A stretch of 64,000 nt of DNA from Rhizobium sp. P38BS-XIX. Its GTDB lineage: Bacteria; Pseudomonadota; Alphaproteobacteria; Rhizobiales; Rhizobiaceae. Under the pieces are notes generated by a model, which saw only the letters and a program-made list of their open reading frames with translations, made no database searches and was not told where the DNA came from. The DNA lies in contig NZ_JABAIJ010000010.1 in NCBI RefSeq assembly GCF_012641435.1, forward strand, positions 62,001 to 126,000, read 5' to 3'. The position numbers and the translations under genes were made by a program. Positions 16,432 to 25,418 of the stretch are shown piece by piece. The first letter of the stretch is position 1. Every line of letters starts with the position of its first letter.

Positions 16432-16923
16432 ATGGCAGCGACGAAAACGCTCGACGATCTATTTCTGGATACGTTGAAGGACATTTACTACGCCGAAAAG
16501 CAGATCTTGAAGGCGCTTCCGAAAATGGCGCGCGCGGCACAGGCGGAGGAAGCCAAACAGGGTTTTCTCCATCATCGCGAGGAGACGCAGGGGCAGGTAG
16601 AGCGGCTTGAGCAGGTCTTCGAGCTTCTCGGCAAGCCGGCAAGAGGCAAGACATGCGAAGCCATTCAGGGCATCATCGCTGAGGCCGACGAGATTACCGA
16701 GGAGTTCAAGGGCACGCAGGCGCTCGATGCCGGCCTCATCTCCTCAGCACAAGCTGTCGAGCACTACGAGATTGCACGATACGGCACATTGATCGAATGG
16801 GCCAAGCAATTGGGTATGAAGGACGCGGTGCCGCTCTTGCAACAGACGTTGGAAGAAGAGAAGGCAACCGACCAAAAGCTGACCAAACTGGCGCAGGCGT
16901 CGGCCAACTCGAAGGCGAAGTAA
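16432..16923 (+). CDS. Ferritin-like DUF892 protein (YciE/YciF type)
   Basis: A 163-residue all-helical protein of the DUF892 family: KTLDDLFLDTLKDIYYAEKQILKALPKMA at the start, then HHREETQGQVERLEQVFELLG and VEHYEIARYGTLIEWAKQLG. The Glu and His residues (E, HxxE, E, HxxE pattern) fit a di-iron ferritin-like four-helix bundle. Family members are induced by stress, and their activity is not settled. The start at 16432 has GGAGG six bases upstream. A long hairpin terminator follows. Confidence 0.9.
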   Translation: MAATKTLDDLFLDTLKDIYYAEKQILKALPKMARAAQAEEAKQGFLHHREETQGQVERLEQVFELLGKPARGKTCEAIQGIIAEADEITEEFKGTQALDAGLISSAQAVEHYEIARYGTLIEWAKQLGMKDAVPLLQQTLEEEKATDQKLTKLAQASANSKAK

Positions 16924-16938
16924 AAGCATCCTTCGGGA

Positions 16939-16980
16939 CAGATGGCAGATCACGCGCCGCCATCGGCGCTCTGCCATCTG
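16939..16980. terminator. Bidirectional hairpin between DUF892 and bphP
   Basis: CAGATGGCAGA pairs perfectly with TCTGCCATCTG. The loop contains a second stem, GCGCCG with CGGCGC. It lies between the convergent DUF892 and phytochrome genes, so it can serve both. Confidence 0.7.
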
Positions 16981-17021
16981 CAAGGCTTCATCGAGTTTCA
17001 GGCGTTTGAGCAGGCAGTTTC

Positions 17022-19154
17022 CTACTGAAACTGTATGGGCACCGTAACAATGATCCTGAGGCCGGGATTGTTGTCCGTTTCCTGCAGCTCTCCGCCCAGA
17101 CCCACGATGATGGCATTCAGCATCTTGCTACCGAAACCCGACGTCAGCCGCGTTTTGCCAGCGCCACTGTCGGCGACGACGAGGCGAGCCTGATTGAAGT
17201 GGTGATCGAGTGATGCGCTGGTCGGGCCAGGCGCGCCACCATACGCGTATTTGTTGGCGTTGGTGATCAACTCGGAGAAAATCAGCCCGAGATTGATTGC
17301 GCGGTCGGCATCCATCAGAACCGGCGAAAAGTTGCTGGTATGACGGCTGCGCCATTCTTCGCCCATGGACAGGAAAAGCTCGTTTGAAAGCTCGCTCAGA
17401 TAGCGTGCCAAATCGACCGAGCCGACATGATTGTCGGAGTAAAGGCGTCGATGTACCAGCGCGACCGCCGAAATGCGGCTTCTGGCATCGTTGAGATGCT
17501 GAATGATCGAGGGGTCCTCGATGTCGCGCGTCTGCATCTTCAGAAAGGTCGAAACGAGCTGCAGGCTGTTCTGGACACGATGGTTGATCTCTCGCATCAG
17601 GAAATCCTTCTGCTTGAGCAACTCTTCCTTCTGCTCGAGAGTTTTCTGCAAGGCGCGGTTCAGGCGATCTATACGCTGGCGCTGATCGCTGTCGTAAATC
17701 ACGCGGCCGACACGGTGGAGCGCATCGATCTTGTTGTTGTTCCAGTAGTTCGAGCGGCCCCGGACCTCTTCCGACCATGCCGCGAACGAAGCGCGTGGCG
17801 TCAGAGGGGACGTAATGGTATCCCCCGGGTTCTTATGCGGGTTGCCGGCCCATTCGACGACCTGCACCTTCTCCGCCCGAAACCAGACGAGGAATATCTC
17901 TTCTTCAAGCGCCAGCCTGAGCACGGCAATGCCGCTCGCCAGCGAGATCAGATGGTTCGGCAGACGAGGCGTGCGTCCAAACTCATGCGAATGGAAGATG
18001 CCTTCCCTGAGCTTCGGCGTCACGAGATCGAGTAGCGTCCTGATATCGTCGATCTCCGGATGCGTACCTGATTGTGCGATCATGCCCTTTGGAGAAATGG
18101 CCACAAAGCCGTCGGATCGCATCATCTGGCGCAGGTTCGACGCCGCAGCCGTCAATTGCTCGTCCAGCGGAGCATCGATGAGGAGACTTTCAACGAGACG
18201 ATCCTCGTGAGCGCGCAATCTCAGGCGCTCGCGAGCGTTTTCGGCCTCGTCCTTGGCCTTGATCTGCCGTGCGAGGCTGCTGCCAAGCGCCATGGCCGCT
18301 GCGCGGATCGCGAACGGCATCTCAAGGGGCGTCGCATTGTGGCAGGCGACGAGGCCCCAGAGAATGCCATCCTTGATGATCGAGACAGATGCGCTGGCGC
18401 GCACACCCATATTCCGCAGATATTGCAGATGAATAGGCGAAACGCTTCTGAGTGCGACGTCGCTCAGATCGAGGACAGGTGCGCCGGCGCCGGCCCAGCG
18501 CAACGGAGCGGGCGAGTATGTGGCATCGGGAATGGCTCGTACGCGATTGCGCAGATAAAGCGCGCGCGCCTGCTTGGGAATGTCGCTTGCCGGAAAATGG
18601 TGGTTCAGAAAGGCCGGAAACGCCTCGTTGCGATCTTCGGCGATGACAACGCCGGAGGCGTCCTCCATGAACTGATAGATCATCACCCGATCAAAGCCGG
18701 TCAGCTTGCGAAAATCGGTCGCCGCATGTTGGAAGAGCGTGGCCGTATCGGCCGCTATCTCGAAGCGATGAGCAATCGCGTCGAGATTGGACAACGATTG
18801 CTCGGGTGTTATCGGGGAGCTTCCGGCCGGTTCGAGTTCGACCAGAAGATAGCCGTCCGAAATATGTCCGAGTATGTCGAGAACGGCCCCACCGACCTCG
18901 TGCTTGCCGAGGATCACCTCGTGGGCACGCGGCGCCTGCGCTGTGCGCGACAGAGCATCGAAGCCGAGGAGATCGTTGATCCCTCTTCCTATCCAGTCGT
19001 CTCCGAAGCAATCTTCGATGTCGCCTGCGCCACCCATCGTCCTGCCGGTTGCCAACTCTGCCACCAGCAACATTCCGTGCGGCTGGATCGACCCGGGAAT
19101 ATGGATCGGTTCGCGGTCGCAGGCCGTTTGATCAAGAGGTCCGTCTGGAGACAT
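17022..19154 (-). CDS. bphP: Bacteriophytochrome histidine kinase (PAS-GAF-PHY-HisKA_2)
   Basis: A 710-residue red/far-red photoreceptor kinase, probably cytosolic. Cys12 in ACDREPIHIPGSIQPHG is the biliverdin-binding position of bacteriophytochromes. The PAS domain is followed by a GAF domain with PASDIPKQARALYLRNRVR, a PHY domain with the PRASF tongue motif, and a HisKA_2-type module with phospho-acceptor His near residue 525 (REINHRVQNSLQLV), then an ATPase domain (ELITNANKYAYGG, GFGSKMLNAI). The start at 19154 overlaps the end of bphO by 23 bases, so translation is probably coupled. No response regulator is adjacent. HisKA_2 kinases often feed the PhyR general-stress pathway. Confidence 0.93.
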   Translation of the reverse strand: MSPDGPLDQTACDREPIHIPGSIQPHGMLLVAELATGRTMGGAGDIEDCFGDDWIGRGINDLLGFDALSRTAQAPRAHEVILGKHEVGGAVLDILGHISDGYLLVELEPAGSSPITPEQSLSNLDAIAHRFEIAADTATLFQHAATDFRKLTGFDRVMIYQFMEDASGVVIAEDRNEAFPAFLNHHFPASDIPKQARALYLRNRVRAIPDATYSPAPLRWAGAGAPVLDLSDVALRSVSPIHLQYLRNMGVRASASVSIIKDGILWGLVACHNATPLEMPFAIRAAAMALGSSLARQIKAKDEAENARERLRLRAHEDRLVESLLIDAPLDEQLTAAASNLRQMMRSDGFVAISPKGMIAQSGTHPEIDDIRTLLDLVTPKLREGIFHSHEFGRTPRLPNHLISLASGIAVLRLALEEEIFLVWFRAEKVQVVEWAGNPHKNPGDTITSPLTPRASFAAWSEEVRGRSNYWNNNKIDALHRVGRVIYDSDQRQRIDRLNRALQKTLEQKEELLKQKDFLMREINHRVQNSLQLVSTFLKMQTRDIEDPSIIQHLNDARSRISAVALVHRRLYSDNHVGSVDLARYLSELSNELFLSMGEEWRSRHTSNFSPVLMDADRAINLGLIFSELITNANKYAYGGAPGPTSASLDHHFNQARLVVADSGAGKTRLTSGFGSKMLNAIIVGLGGELQETDNNPGLRIIVTVPIQFQ

Positions 19155-19731
19155 TTCCAAACACCTTTTCGTAGTTTTCCTCGAAAACGCCGAACGTGGA
19201 GATAGCGGCTGCAATGCAGCGCTCTTCATCTTCGATTGGCGTGGTGTCGATGAGCTTTAGAATTTCATGCCAGGATCGCAAATTGCCAACCTGGGTCGCC
19301 AGATGCCGCGCTCCAAATTCCGCGGAAAGATCGAGTTCGGCTGCTTTCTTGGCAAGGATTGTCGCACCAAGCCCCGAGCCTTCGAGGACATAGAGCGTTC
19401 CGATCATGTCTGAGAGATCCAAAGCGGCTTCGGCAGTCTCGACCGGTATCTCGTCGTCCATTGGCTCGTCCGAAAGGTCGGCAATATCTTTCCGTAGCTG
19501 GCTTATGATCTTGCGGTCTCCCCAGTCCGGCACCAGGTTTTCGACCCCGCCTGCCTCGAGCTTCGCTTCCAGGAGACCGCGGCTCACAAGCGTTGCCGCC
19601 AAATATTTGCGGTAGGCGTCGCGCGATTGAAACATCGCCAATTCGTGGTTCAAACCGTCAAGCCGTCGATGGTGGACATCGGTCGCCGCTTTCAATCGCC
19701 ACCGTCGTCCTGATAAAACAGTTTGCAACAT
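19132..19731 (-). CDS. bphO: Biliverdin-producing heme oxygenase
   Basis: A 199-residue heme oxygenase that opens heme to biliverdin, CO and iron, supplying the chromophore for the phytochrome encoded next to it. The proximal heme ligand is probably His19 or His20 in ATDVHHRRLDGLN. The helical GSGLGATILAKKA segment matches the conserved GSxLG distal helix of HemO/BphO proteins. It is the first gene of the bphO-bphP pair, overlapping bphP by 23 bases. A GGAAC-N16-AGTT promoter lies 71 bases upstream. Confidence 0.9.
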   Translation of the reverse strand: MLQTVLSGRRWRLKAATDVHHRRLDGLNHELAMFQSRDAYRKYLAATLVSRGLLEAKLEAGGVENLVPDWGDRKIISQLRKDIADLSDEPMDDEIPVETAEAALDLSDMIGTLYVLEGSGLGATILAKKAAELDLSAEFGARHLATQVGNLRSWHEILKLIDTTPIEDEERCIAAAISTFGVFEENYEKVFGNVSRRTS

Positions 19732-19801
19732 CTAAATTAAATACCTCGCCCCACCGAGAATCGTGCCCGAATGAGTTCATTGCATAGCTAACCGCATAAC
19801 A

Positions 19802-19826
19802 AACTCAAGGGTCCGGATTTTGTTCC
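19802..19826 (-). promoter_or_regulatory. EcfG-type promoter of bphO-bphP
   Basis: Minus strand: GGAAC (19826-19822), 16 bases, AGTT (19805-19802), 71 bases upstream of the bphO start. It suggests that the light sensor is made as part of the general stress response. Confidence 0.65.
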
Positions 19827-19949
19827 AGACGGATCGACAATTTAGATTTTGGTTCTATTTAGCGCGCGGCCTCGCTTTGAGGATCCGACCCGCTCTCAGT
19901 CAGCTTTTTCCGTCGATATTGCTCGGTCCGCGACCGAGACAGACAGTTT

Positions 19950-20369
19950 TTACTTCTGATCCTCATAGGTATAAAGCGCGCACATCTCGCCGCTGCTCCT
20001 CGGAGCGCGCTGGCTGGTGAAGACGGCGATTGCGGTCGAGCCCGATCCGTCCGCCCAGGATGCGAGATAGGTCACATCCCCTGAACCGCACAGCTGATTG
20101 CCATTTTGCAGCTCCGGGTCGGAGGGGTCCTTGACTCGATAGACCGAGGCCGGCACCTTCTGGCCATCGACGTTGAAGTGATCGGCAACGAGGTCCGAGA
20201 AGTCGAGGGATTCCCCGTTCTCGAATTTGATACCGGAATCGTCCATCCAGACATCGCCGGTGATGCTGACGGCTGTGTTGCTCATCGCGGTATAATGATC
20301 GGCCTGCTGAGCGAAAGCCGCCGAGGCGGAGAGGGCGATCAGGATGCTGGAAAGGGCGAAGCGGCGCAT
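19950..20369 (-). CDS. Small exported protein of unknown function
   Basis: A 139-residue protein with a signal peptide (MRRFALSSILIALSASAAFA, cut before QQA). The mature part has two Cys (LCGSGDVTYLASW and MCALYTYE) that could form a disulfide, as expected in the periplasm. The region GDVWMDDSGIKFENGESLDFS looks beta-rich. No family is recognised. The start at 20369 is chosen because the signal peptide begins there; the ribosome-binding site is weak. Confidence 0.72.
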   Translation of the reverse strand: MRRFALSSILIALSASAAFAQQADHYTAMSNTAVSITGDVWMDDSGIKFENGESLDFSDLVADHFNVDGQKVPASVYRVKDPSDPELQNGNQLCGSGDVTYLASWADGSGSTAIAVFTSQRAPRSSGEMCALYTYEDQK

Positions 20370-20524
20370 GGAGTGTCTCGCAGAAGAAGATGAGCGGGTT
20401 GCAGATCCATCCATCGCATCTTTCACGCACAATTCAGAGGCTCATTTTGAGGTTCTTTTGCTTTGCCATGCAGGTATCTGTGGCCAGTGCATCAGGATCT
20501 GGTCAGCCCGGCAGGTTCAACGCT

Positions 20525-20917
20525 CTACTGCTTGACTTCGCCCTGGGCGGAATGGCGTCGCGAGAATTCGCGGGCCGCCATCAAGACCGGCATCAGGTTG
20601 CGGCCGCTATCCGTCAGTTGATATTCGACACGCGGCGGCTGCTCGCCGAAATCCTTCCTTTCGATGAGACGATCCTTTTCCAGTTCCTTGAGATGCTGCG
20701 TCAGCATCTTTTGCGAAATGCCGGGTATATCCCGCTTCATTTGCAGCGTTCTCATCGACGGTTCCGCGAAGAGGCGAAACAGGATCGGAAGTTTCCAGCG
20801 TCCGCTGATCATCCGAAGCAGGCGGCTGACCTCTGCCACGGATCCATCCGGGCCGAGGCAGACCGACCGCTCTTCACGGTCTACAGGCACCTTAAAGTGC
20901 GTAATTGTCTCGATCAT
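20525..20917 (-). CDS. HxlR-family transcriptional regulator
   Basis: A 130-residue winged-helix regulator. It shows the HxlR pattern: CLGPDGSVAEVSRLLRMISGRWKLPILFRL, then MKRDIPGISQKMLTQHLKELEKDRLIER, and VEYQLTDSGRNLMPVL. The Cys near residue 20 is the position used for redox or electrophile sensing in some family members. The start at 20917 follows from alignment with the family; the longer frame overlaps the divergent SDR gene. It is divergent from the SDR at 20964 with only 46 bases between, so it probably controls it. Confidence 0.9.
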   Translation of the reverse strand: MIETITHFKVPVDREERSVCLGPDGSVAEVSRLLRMISGRWKLPILFRLFAEPSMRTLQMKRDIPGISQKMLTQHLKELEKDRLIERKDFGEQPPRVEYQLTDSGRNLMPVLMAAREFSRRHSAQGEVKQ

Positions 20918-20963
20918 CGTTTTGTTCTTCTTTGCGCCATCGGCTCTAAATAGGTGCAATGAC

Positions 20964-21773
20964 ATGGATTTAAAACTGGACGGAAAGATCGCGCTCGTCA
21001 CCGGTAGCAGCAAAGGCATTGGCGAGGCGATTGCGAGAGGCCTTGCGCGTGAGAAGGCGATCGTCGTCGTCCACGGCCGCAACAGGACACAGACGGAAGA
21101 TGTCGCTCGCGACATCGTGCGCGATGGAGGCCGTGCTCATGCCGTTGTCGGAGATCTGACCGTGGATGAGGATGTGTCGGCGCTCGTGGACGAAGCGCAC
21201 GCCGTTGCCGGACCGATAGACATTCTGGTCAACAATGCGGGCGGATCAGGCGCGGCCGAGGAGTGGTCGGAAAGTCGCCCGCTTTCATGGATGTCGGCCT
21301 ATGATCGCAACGTTGTCGCTGCGGTGAGGGTAACGACGCGTCTTTTGCCGCGCATGCGGCAGGCCGGCTGGGGCCGCGTTATCAACATTTCAAGCCTCGC
21401 CGGACTGATGCCTCCGGCCTCCCGGCCCGACTATGCAGCCTGTAAGGCGGCAATGAACGCGATGACCGTTTCGATGGCAAGAGCCGCTGCCGCTGATGGC
21501 GTTACCGTCAACACCGTGTCGCCGGGCACGATTCACAGTGGCCGGCTGGACGCCCGGTTTAGGGAGGTGGCCGTCGAGAGGGGGCTCAACGAGGACGCGC
21601 CATGGGTGGAGATCGAGCAGGCGGTACTGCCGCTGTTTGCGCAGGTGCCCCTTGGTCGTGTTGGAACGCTGGAGGAAATCGCTGACGCCGTTTCGTTTCT
21701 CGTCAGCCCGCGAGCCGGTTATATAACCGGTGCCAATCTGCGGCTGGATGGTGGAATGCTGCCCACTATCTAG
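20964..21773 (+). CDS. SDR oxidoreductase
   Basis: A 269-residue classical SDR with TGSSKGIG (cofactor loop), NNAGG, catalytic Ser in NISS and the YAACK pair near residue 158. The C-terminal ITGANLRLDGGM is typical of the FabG-like branch. The start at 20964 has AGGTG upstream. The divergent HxlR gene is the probable regulator, as in many electrophile-responsive reductase modules. Substrate unknown. Confidence 0.92.
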   Translation: MDLKLDGKIALVTGSSKGIGEAIARGLAREKAIVVVHGRNRTQTEDVARDIVRDGGRAHAVVGDLTVDEDVSALVDEAHAVAGPIDILVNNAGGSGAAEEWSESRPLSWMSAYDRNVVAAVRVTTRLLPRMRQAGWGRVINISSLAGLMPPASRPDYAACKAAMNAMTVSMARAAAADGVTVNTVSPGTIHSGRLDARFREVAVERGLNEDAPWVEIEQAVLPLFAQVPLGRVGTLEEIADAVSFLVSPRAGYITGANLRLDGGMLPTI

Positions 21774-21793
21774 CGCTTTTTGATGTTTGAAAA

Positions 21794-21826
21794 TCGCTAC
21801 CGGCAGGGGATATCTGCCGGTAGCGA
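21794..21826. terminator. Bidirectional terminator between two SDR genes
   Basis: TCGCTACCGGCAG pairs perfectly (13 of 13) with CTGCCGGTAGCGA around a 7-base loop. On the minus strand TTTTC follows directly, a good fit to a Rho-independent terminator for the gene ending at 21857; it can also stop the plus-strand SDR. Confidence 0.8.
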
Positions 21827-21856
21827 CATGGCCGTAAAGGGGGTGCTGTCAGCGCT

Positions 21857-22831
21857 TTAAGCTGAAAAGACCTCGCCGACCATTTCCTCGCTCTTGCGCC
21901 AAAGCGCCTTTGCATGCTCTGCATCGAGGGCGTAGGAACGCACGCCTTCGCTGATAGGGTTGATCAGCCCATCGGTGATGGCGGAGACGTGGCAATTTTC
22001 GCAATATTTGCCACCGACATCGGCGGCATCGGCAACCACGCCGGCCCAGACGGAGGTCGCCGCACCCTGCGGTACTGTCTTGAACTGGAAGGGCGGCTTG
22101 CCTTCGGCGGCAAGTTCGGCATTGATCCGTTCCAGCATTTGTTCCAGCGCATTCTCGGGAAGATGGCGGCCAAGTTCGGTCTGGATACCACCTGGATGAA
22201 GGGCAGTTGCGCGAACGCCGCGCGCCTGGTGGCGACGGTCGAATTCCACCGCAAAGAGGATGTTGGCGGTTTTGGAGCGTCCGTAGGCCTGCCAAGGATC
22301 GTAATCGCCGCGTTCGAAGTTGGGATCGTCGAGATCGACGTCGGCAAAGCGATGGCCGGAGGACGAGACGTTTACCAGGCGACCGCCGGGGGCAATAAGC
22401 GAGGCGATCCGGTTGACGAAAACGAAGTGGCCGAGATGATTGGTCCCGAATTGTGTCTCGAAGCCGTCGGCGGTATGGCCGAAGGGAGATGCCATGACGC
22501 CTGCATTGGCGATGACGACATCAAAGGTGCGTCCGTCCGCGACCAGCGCCTGTGAGGCTTTGCGAACGCTGGCAAGCGAGGCGAGATCCAGTTCAATCAA
22601 TTCGAGGCTCGCGCCATTTTTGGCGGCGGCTGCAACCGGTGCAGTTGCCGCGCGCGCCTTGGCCAGATCGCGGGCGGCGCCCACCACCTGGGCACCGTGA
22701 GCGACCAACGCCCGCGCCGTCTCGACGCCGAGACCTGCCGAAACGCCGGTAACGAGCACGCGCTTGCCGCTCAGATCGATGCCGGCAAGAACTTCATCTG
22801 TGGTGGAAGTCGCTCCAAAAGGTTCGGTCAT
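21857..22831 (-). CDS. SDR oxidoreductase, WW-domain-oxidoreductase/retinol dehydrogenase-like
   Basis: A 324-residue SDR of the longer, atypical kind. TGVSAGLG is the cofactor loop, NAGVM follows near residue 100, then NVSSSGHR and YGRSK with the catalytic Tyr and Lys. The extension beyond 250 residues (NPISEGVRSYALDAEHAKALW) is usual for this subgroup. The start at 22831 has AAGGAGA upstream. It is divergent from a TetR regulator, and a tandem palindrome lies between them (22910-22946). Confidence 0.92.
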   Translation of the reverse strand: MTEPFGATSTTDEVLAGIDLSGKRVLVTGVSAGLGVETARALVAHGAQVVGAARDLAKARAATAPVAAAAKNGASLELIELDLASLASVRKASQALVADGRTFDVVIANAGVMASPFGHTADGFETQFGTNHLGHFVFVNRIASLIAPGGRLVNVSSSGHRFADVDLDDPNFERGDYDPWQAYGRSKTANILFAVEFDRRHQARGVRATALHPGGIQTELGRHLPENALEQMLERINAELAAEGKPPFQFKTVPQGAATSVWAGVVADAADVGGKYCENCHVSAITDGLINPISEGVRSYALDAEHAKALWRKSEEMVGEVFSA

Positions 22832-22909
22832 GAATATCTCCTTCAACCGTGGATACACGGGCACGCCATAGCGGCGAGCGATTGCCCGCCGCCCTCGAAT
22901 GGATTAAGA

Positions 22910-22946
22910 GGAGGGTGCCTCCGAATTAAATACGGAGGCACCCTCC
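22910..22946. promoter_or_regulatory. TetR-type operator with perfect inverted repeat
   Basis: GGAGGGTGCCTCCG (22910-22923) and CGGAGGCACCCTCC (22933-22946) are perfect reverse complements around AATTAAATA. Each arm is itself a small palindrome (GGAGG-N3-CCTCC), so the site could hold two TetR dimers. It lies in the 140-base gap between the SDR and tetR starts. Confidence 0.75.
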
Positions 22947-22971
22947 GTTTATCAAGGGGTGTTTTGAAGAC

Positions 22972-23556
22972 GTGACGATAAAAAGTGAGCGACCAGTTCC
23001 GCGCAAACCGCGCGCGGACGCGGAACGCAACCGGATCCGGCTGATGGAAGTGGCCAAGGACGCCTTTGCAAAAAAGGGTGCAGAGGCCAGCCTCGAAGAA
23101 ATCGCACGTCTTGCCGGCGTGGGTATCGGCACGCTCTATCGCCATTTTCCAACTCGAGACGCATTGATTGGTGACGTCTATAGAAATGAAACCGAGCAGC
23201 TGGCGAGAGCCGCGCGCGATCTTGCCGAACGTCTGCCGCCCAAGGAGGCGTTACGGCAGTGGATGTTGGTCTTTATCGATTACATAGCCACCAAACAGGG
23301 CATGTATCCGGTGCTGAATTCTCTGGTGGGGGGAACGTCAACGCTCTATGCGGCTTCCGGCCCCTTGATCAGCAGCTCCATGGAAATGCTAACGGCACGC
23401 GCCGTCGAAAGCGGCGACATCAGGCTCGATATCCCTCCGCTGGATCTCCTGCGCGCCGTCAGCGGCCTTGCCAGCAACAACGGGCCGGACTGGAAAGATG
23501 CCGCCAGGCGCATGGTTGATATCATCATCGCCGGCATAGAGGTTCGCCCCGAATAG
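22972..23556 (+). CDS. TetR-family transcriptional regulator
   Basis: A 194-residue repressor. The N-terminal HTH is clear: RNRIRLMEVAKDAFAKKGAEASLEEIARLAGVGIGTLYRHF, followed by PTRDALIGDVY. The rest is the variable helical ligand domain. The start is a GTG at 22972 without a strong ribosome-binding site. It is divergent from the SDR at 21857-22831 and probably binds the palindrome at 22910-22946, repressing both genes until a ligand binds. Confidence 0.92.
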   Translation: MTIKSERPVPRKPRADAERNRIRLMEVAKDAFAKKGAEASLEEIARLAGVGIGTLYRHFPTRDALIGDVYRNETEQLARAARDLAERLPPKEALRQWMLVFIDYIATKQGMYPVLNSLVGGTSTLYAASGPLISSSMEMLTARAVESGDIRLDIPPLDLLRAVSGLASNNGPDWKDAARRMVDIIIAGIEVRPE

Positions 23557-23582
23557 ATGCAAATCAAGCCATGACTGGCTGT

Positions 23583-23606
23583 TGGACGGCAATGTGCTGC
23601 CGTCCA
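23583..23606. terminator. Hairpin between tetR and the MFS gene
   Basis: TGGACGGCA pairs perfectly with TGCCGTCCA around a 6-base loop, between two convergent genes. No strong T-run. Confidence 0.6.
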
Positions 23607-23634
23607 GATCACGTAATACAAGCGTGCGCTTCGA

Positions 23635-25197
23635 CTATCGGGGGACTTGGTCCGACGATGTCTTCGCGGACTTTCCGTGCATCAGTACAAGGATGGCAAT
23701 CGCGGAAAAGGCCGCAGCGATCGCCGAGATTGTCAGTGCCACCGAAAAGCCGTGAGAATAGGCCTGCATCGCCTGCGCAAGGGCCGAGCTTCGCTGTGGC
23801 TCGGCAAGGCCCTGAACGGCTTTCTCGAGATCGCCTGCAACAACGGCGTCGGCAAAGCCGGAGGTTTCGCAATGAAGTGCCATTGTGCTGCAGACTGTCG
23901 CTTCAAGCGTATTGCGCACGGCAGTCGCGAGAATGCCGCTCAAGGTGGCAAAACCAAGCAGGATGCCGGAAAACCGGGCCGTGGTGCTGATGCCGGATGC
24001 CATGCCGGCGCGTCCACGCGGGACGGAGCTCATGATGGCCTTCTGCGTTTCGCCGTTCAGCAGACCGCCGCCGCTCCCCAATATCAACATGCCCGCAAGG
24101 ACAGTATCCTGCCAACTGTTGTACGCACCGAAAGCCGTCACCATGCTGCCGAGGGCGACCAGAAGCAGGCCGAGCGGAAGGATGCGATCGGAGCCGAGCT
24201 TCTGGCCCAGCCGGCGACCGATATAGGGAAAGCTCAGCATCGCCAGAGCGAACGGCAGCATGAGAAGGCCGGCGCGCAATGCGCCATTTCCCAATCCGTT
24301 TTGAAGAAAGAGCGGCAGCAGCGACGCCATGACCTGGGCACAGGCCGCATAGGCAAACATGGCAAGGACGGCGCCGACGAAGCGCGGGATTGCGAAAAGG
24401 CCGAGATCGAGCATCGGCCGCTCCTGTGACCGTTCGGCAATGATGAAGGCGATCAGCGCGCCGGAGCCGGCGGCAAATCCGATCAGGGCGCTTGGCGAAG
24501 ACCAGCCGTGTGATTGACCGTTGATCAAACCCCAGGTCAGGCCAAACATGGTTGCCGTGAAGAAAACGATGCCGGCGGGGTCCAGCCTGCGCGCCGCTTC
24601 ATCCCTGGATTCGTCGACGAAACATATGACCGCGATTGCAAGCAGCGCGCAGACCGGCAGATTGATCAGGAAGCCCCAGCGCCAGCCGAGCGCATAAGTA
24701 ATGACGCCACCGGCGACGGGTGCCAGCACCATGGTCAGTCCCATCATGCCGCCCCAGATCGCCCAGGCTCGGTTGCGTTCGCTTTCCGTATGGAACGTAT
24801 GGCCGATGATGGCGAGCGCCGGCGCCAGCAGGAAGGCCGCGCCCACGCCTTGCAGGACACGGGCGAGATAAAGATCACGCGCCGTCGGCGCGATCCCGCA
24901 CAGAAGTGATGCCAGGGTGAAGATGGCAATGCCGCCCAGGAAGATACGCTTGCGTCCGAAGCGATCCGCAATCGCACCGGCCGGCAGGAGAAGCGACGCA
25001 AAGCTCAGGACGTAGGTGCTGATGACCCATTCGATTTCGGCAAAAGTCGCGTTGAAATTGCGCGCGATCGTCGGCAGCACCACGGCGACGATATTGGTGT
25101 CGAGGACGGTCAGCGTACAACCGGTCGACGCCGTCAGCAAAATCAGAAGTGAATTTGTGGTGCGTGCGCCGTTCAGCGTTTCGGATTCGCTACTCAT
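23635..25197 (-). CDS. DHA2-family (EmrB/QacA-like) MFS drug efflux pump
   Basis: A 520-residue inner-membrane transporter with about 14 hydrophobic segments. Motifs are those of drug:H+ antiporters with 14 helices: LDTNIVAVVLPTIARNF in the first segment, GAIADRFGRKRIFLGG (motif A), LARVLQGVGAAFLLAPALAII and GWRWGFLINLP. It probably exports small toxic compounds by proton antiport. The ATG at 25197 begins just before the first segment; the frame extends to 25374 without homology. It is divergent from a LysR regulator with a palindrome between. Confidence 0.92.
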   Translation of the reverse strand: MSSESETLNGARTTNSLLILLTASTGCTLTVLDTNIVAVVLPTIARNFNATFAEIEWVISTYVLSFASLLLPAGAIADRFGRKRIFLGGIAIFTLASLLCGIAPTARDLYLARVLQGVGAAFLLAPALAIIGHTFHTESERNRAWAIWGGMMGLTMVLAPVAGGVITYALGWRWGFLINLPVCALLAIAVICFVDESRDEAARRLDPAGIVFFTATMFGLTWGLINGQSHGWSSPSALIGFAAGSGALIAFIIAERSQERPMLDLGLFAIPRFVGAVLAMFAYAACAQVMASLLPLFLQNGLGNGALRAGLLMLPFALAMLSFPYIGRRLGQKLGSDRILPLGLLLVALGSMVTAFGAYNSWQDTVLAGMLILGSGGGLLNGETQKAIMSSVPRGRAGMASGISTTARFSGILLGFATLSGILATAVRNTLEATVCSTMALHCETSGFADAVVAGDLEKAVQGLAEPQRSSALAQAMQAYSHGFSVALTISAIAAAFSAIAILVLMHGKSAKTSSDQVPR

Positions 25198-25418
25198 CGC
25201 GGCTGCGCCCCAACGCCTGATATTCTGTTCCGTGTATCCAGCCCGATGAATTCGGGTTCGGATGAGTGGCCAAAGGAAAGGGTGGGATGCGCATAAGGCG
25301 CTGACGTCTCGGTCATGGCGGCAAATGGGAGGATATACATGCTCGTCTCCTGTGAGTTGGATATTCGCATGCATTCAATCGGATCCTTGAATTCTTCTCA
25401 TTCGTGGCATTCTGATTT

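Noticed and set aside
18072..19205. 377-codon plus-strand frame opposite the phytochrome gene
   Set aside because: Shadow of bphP, whose domains and chromophore Cys are unmistakable.
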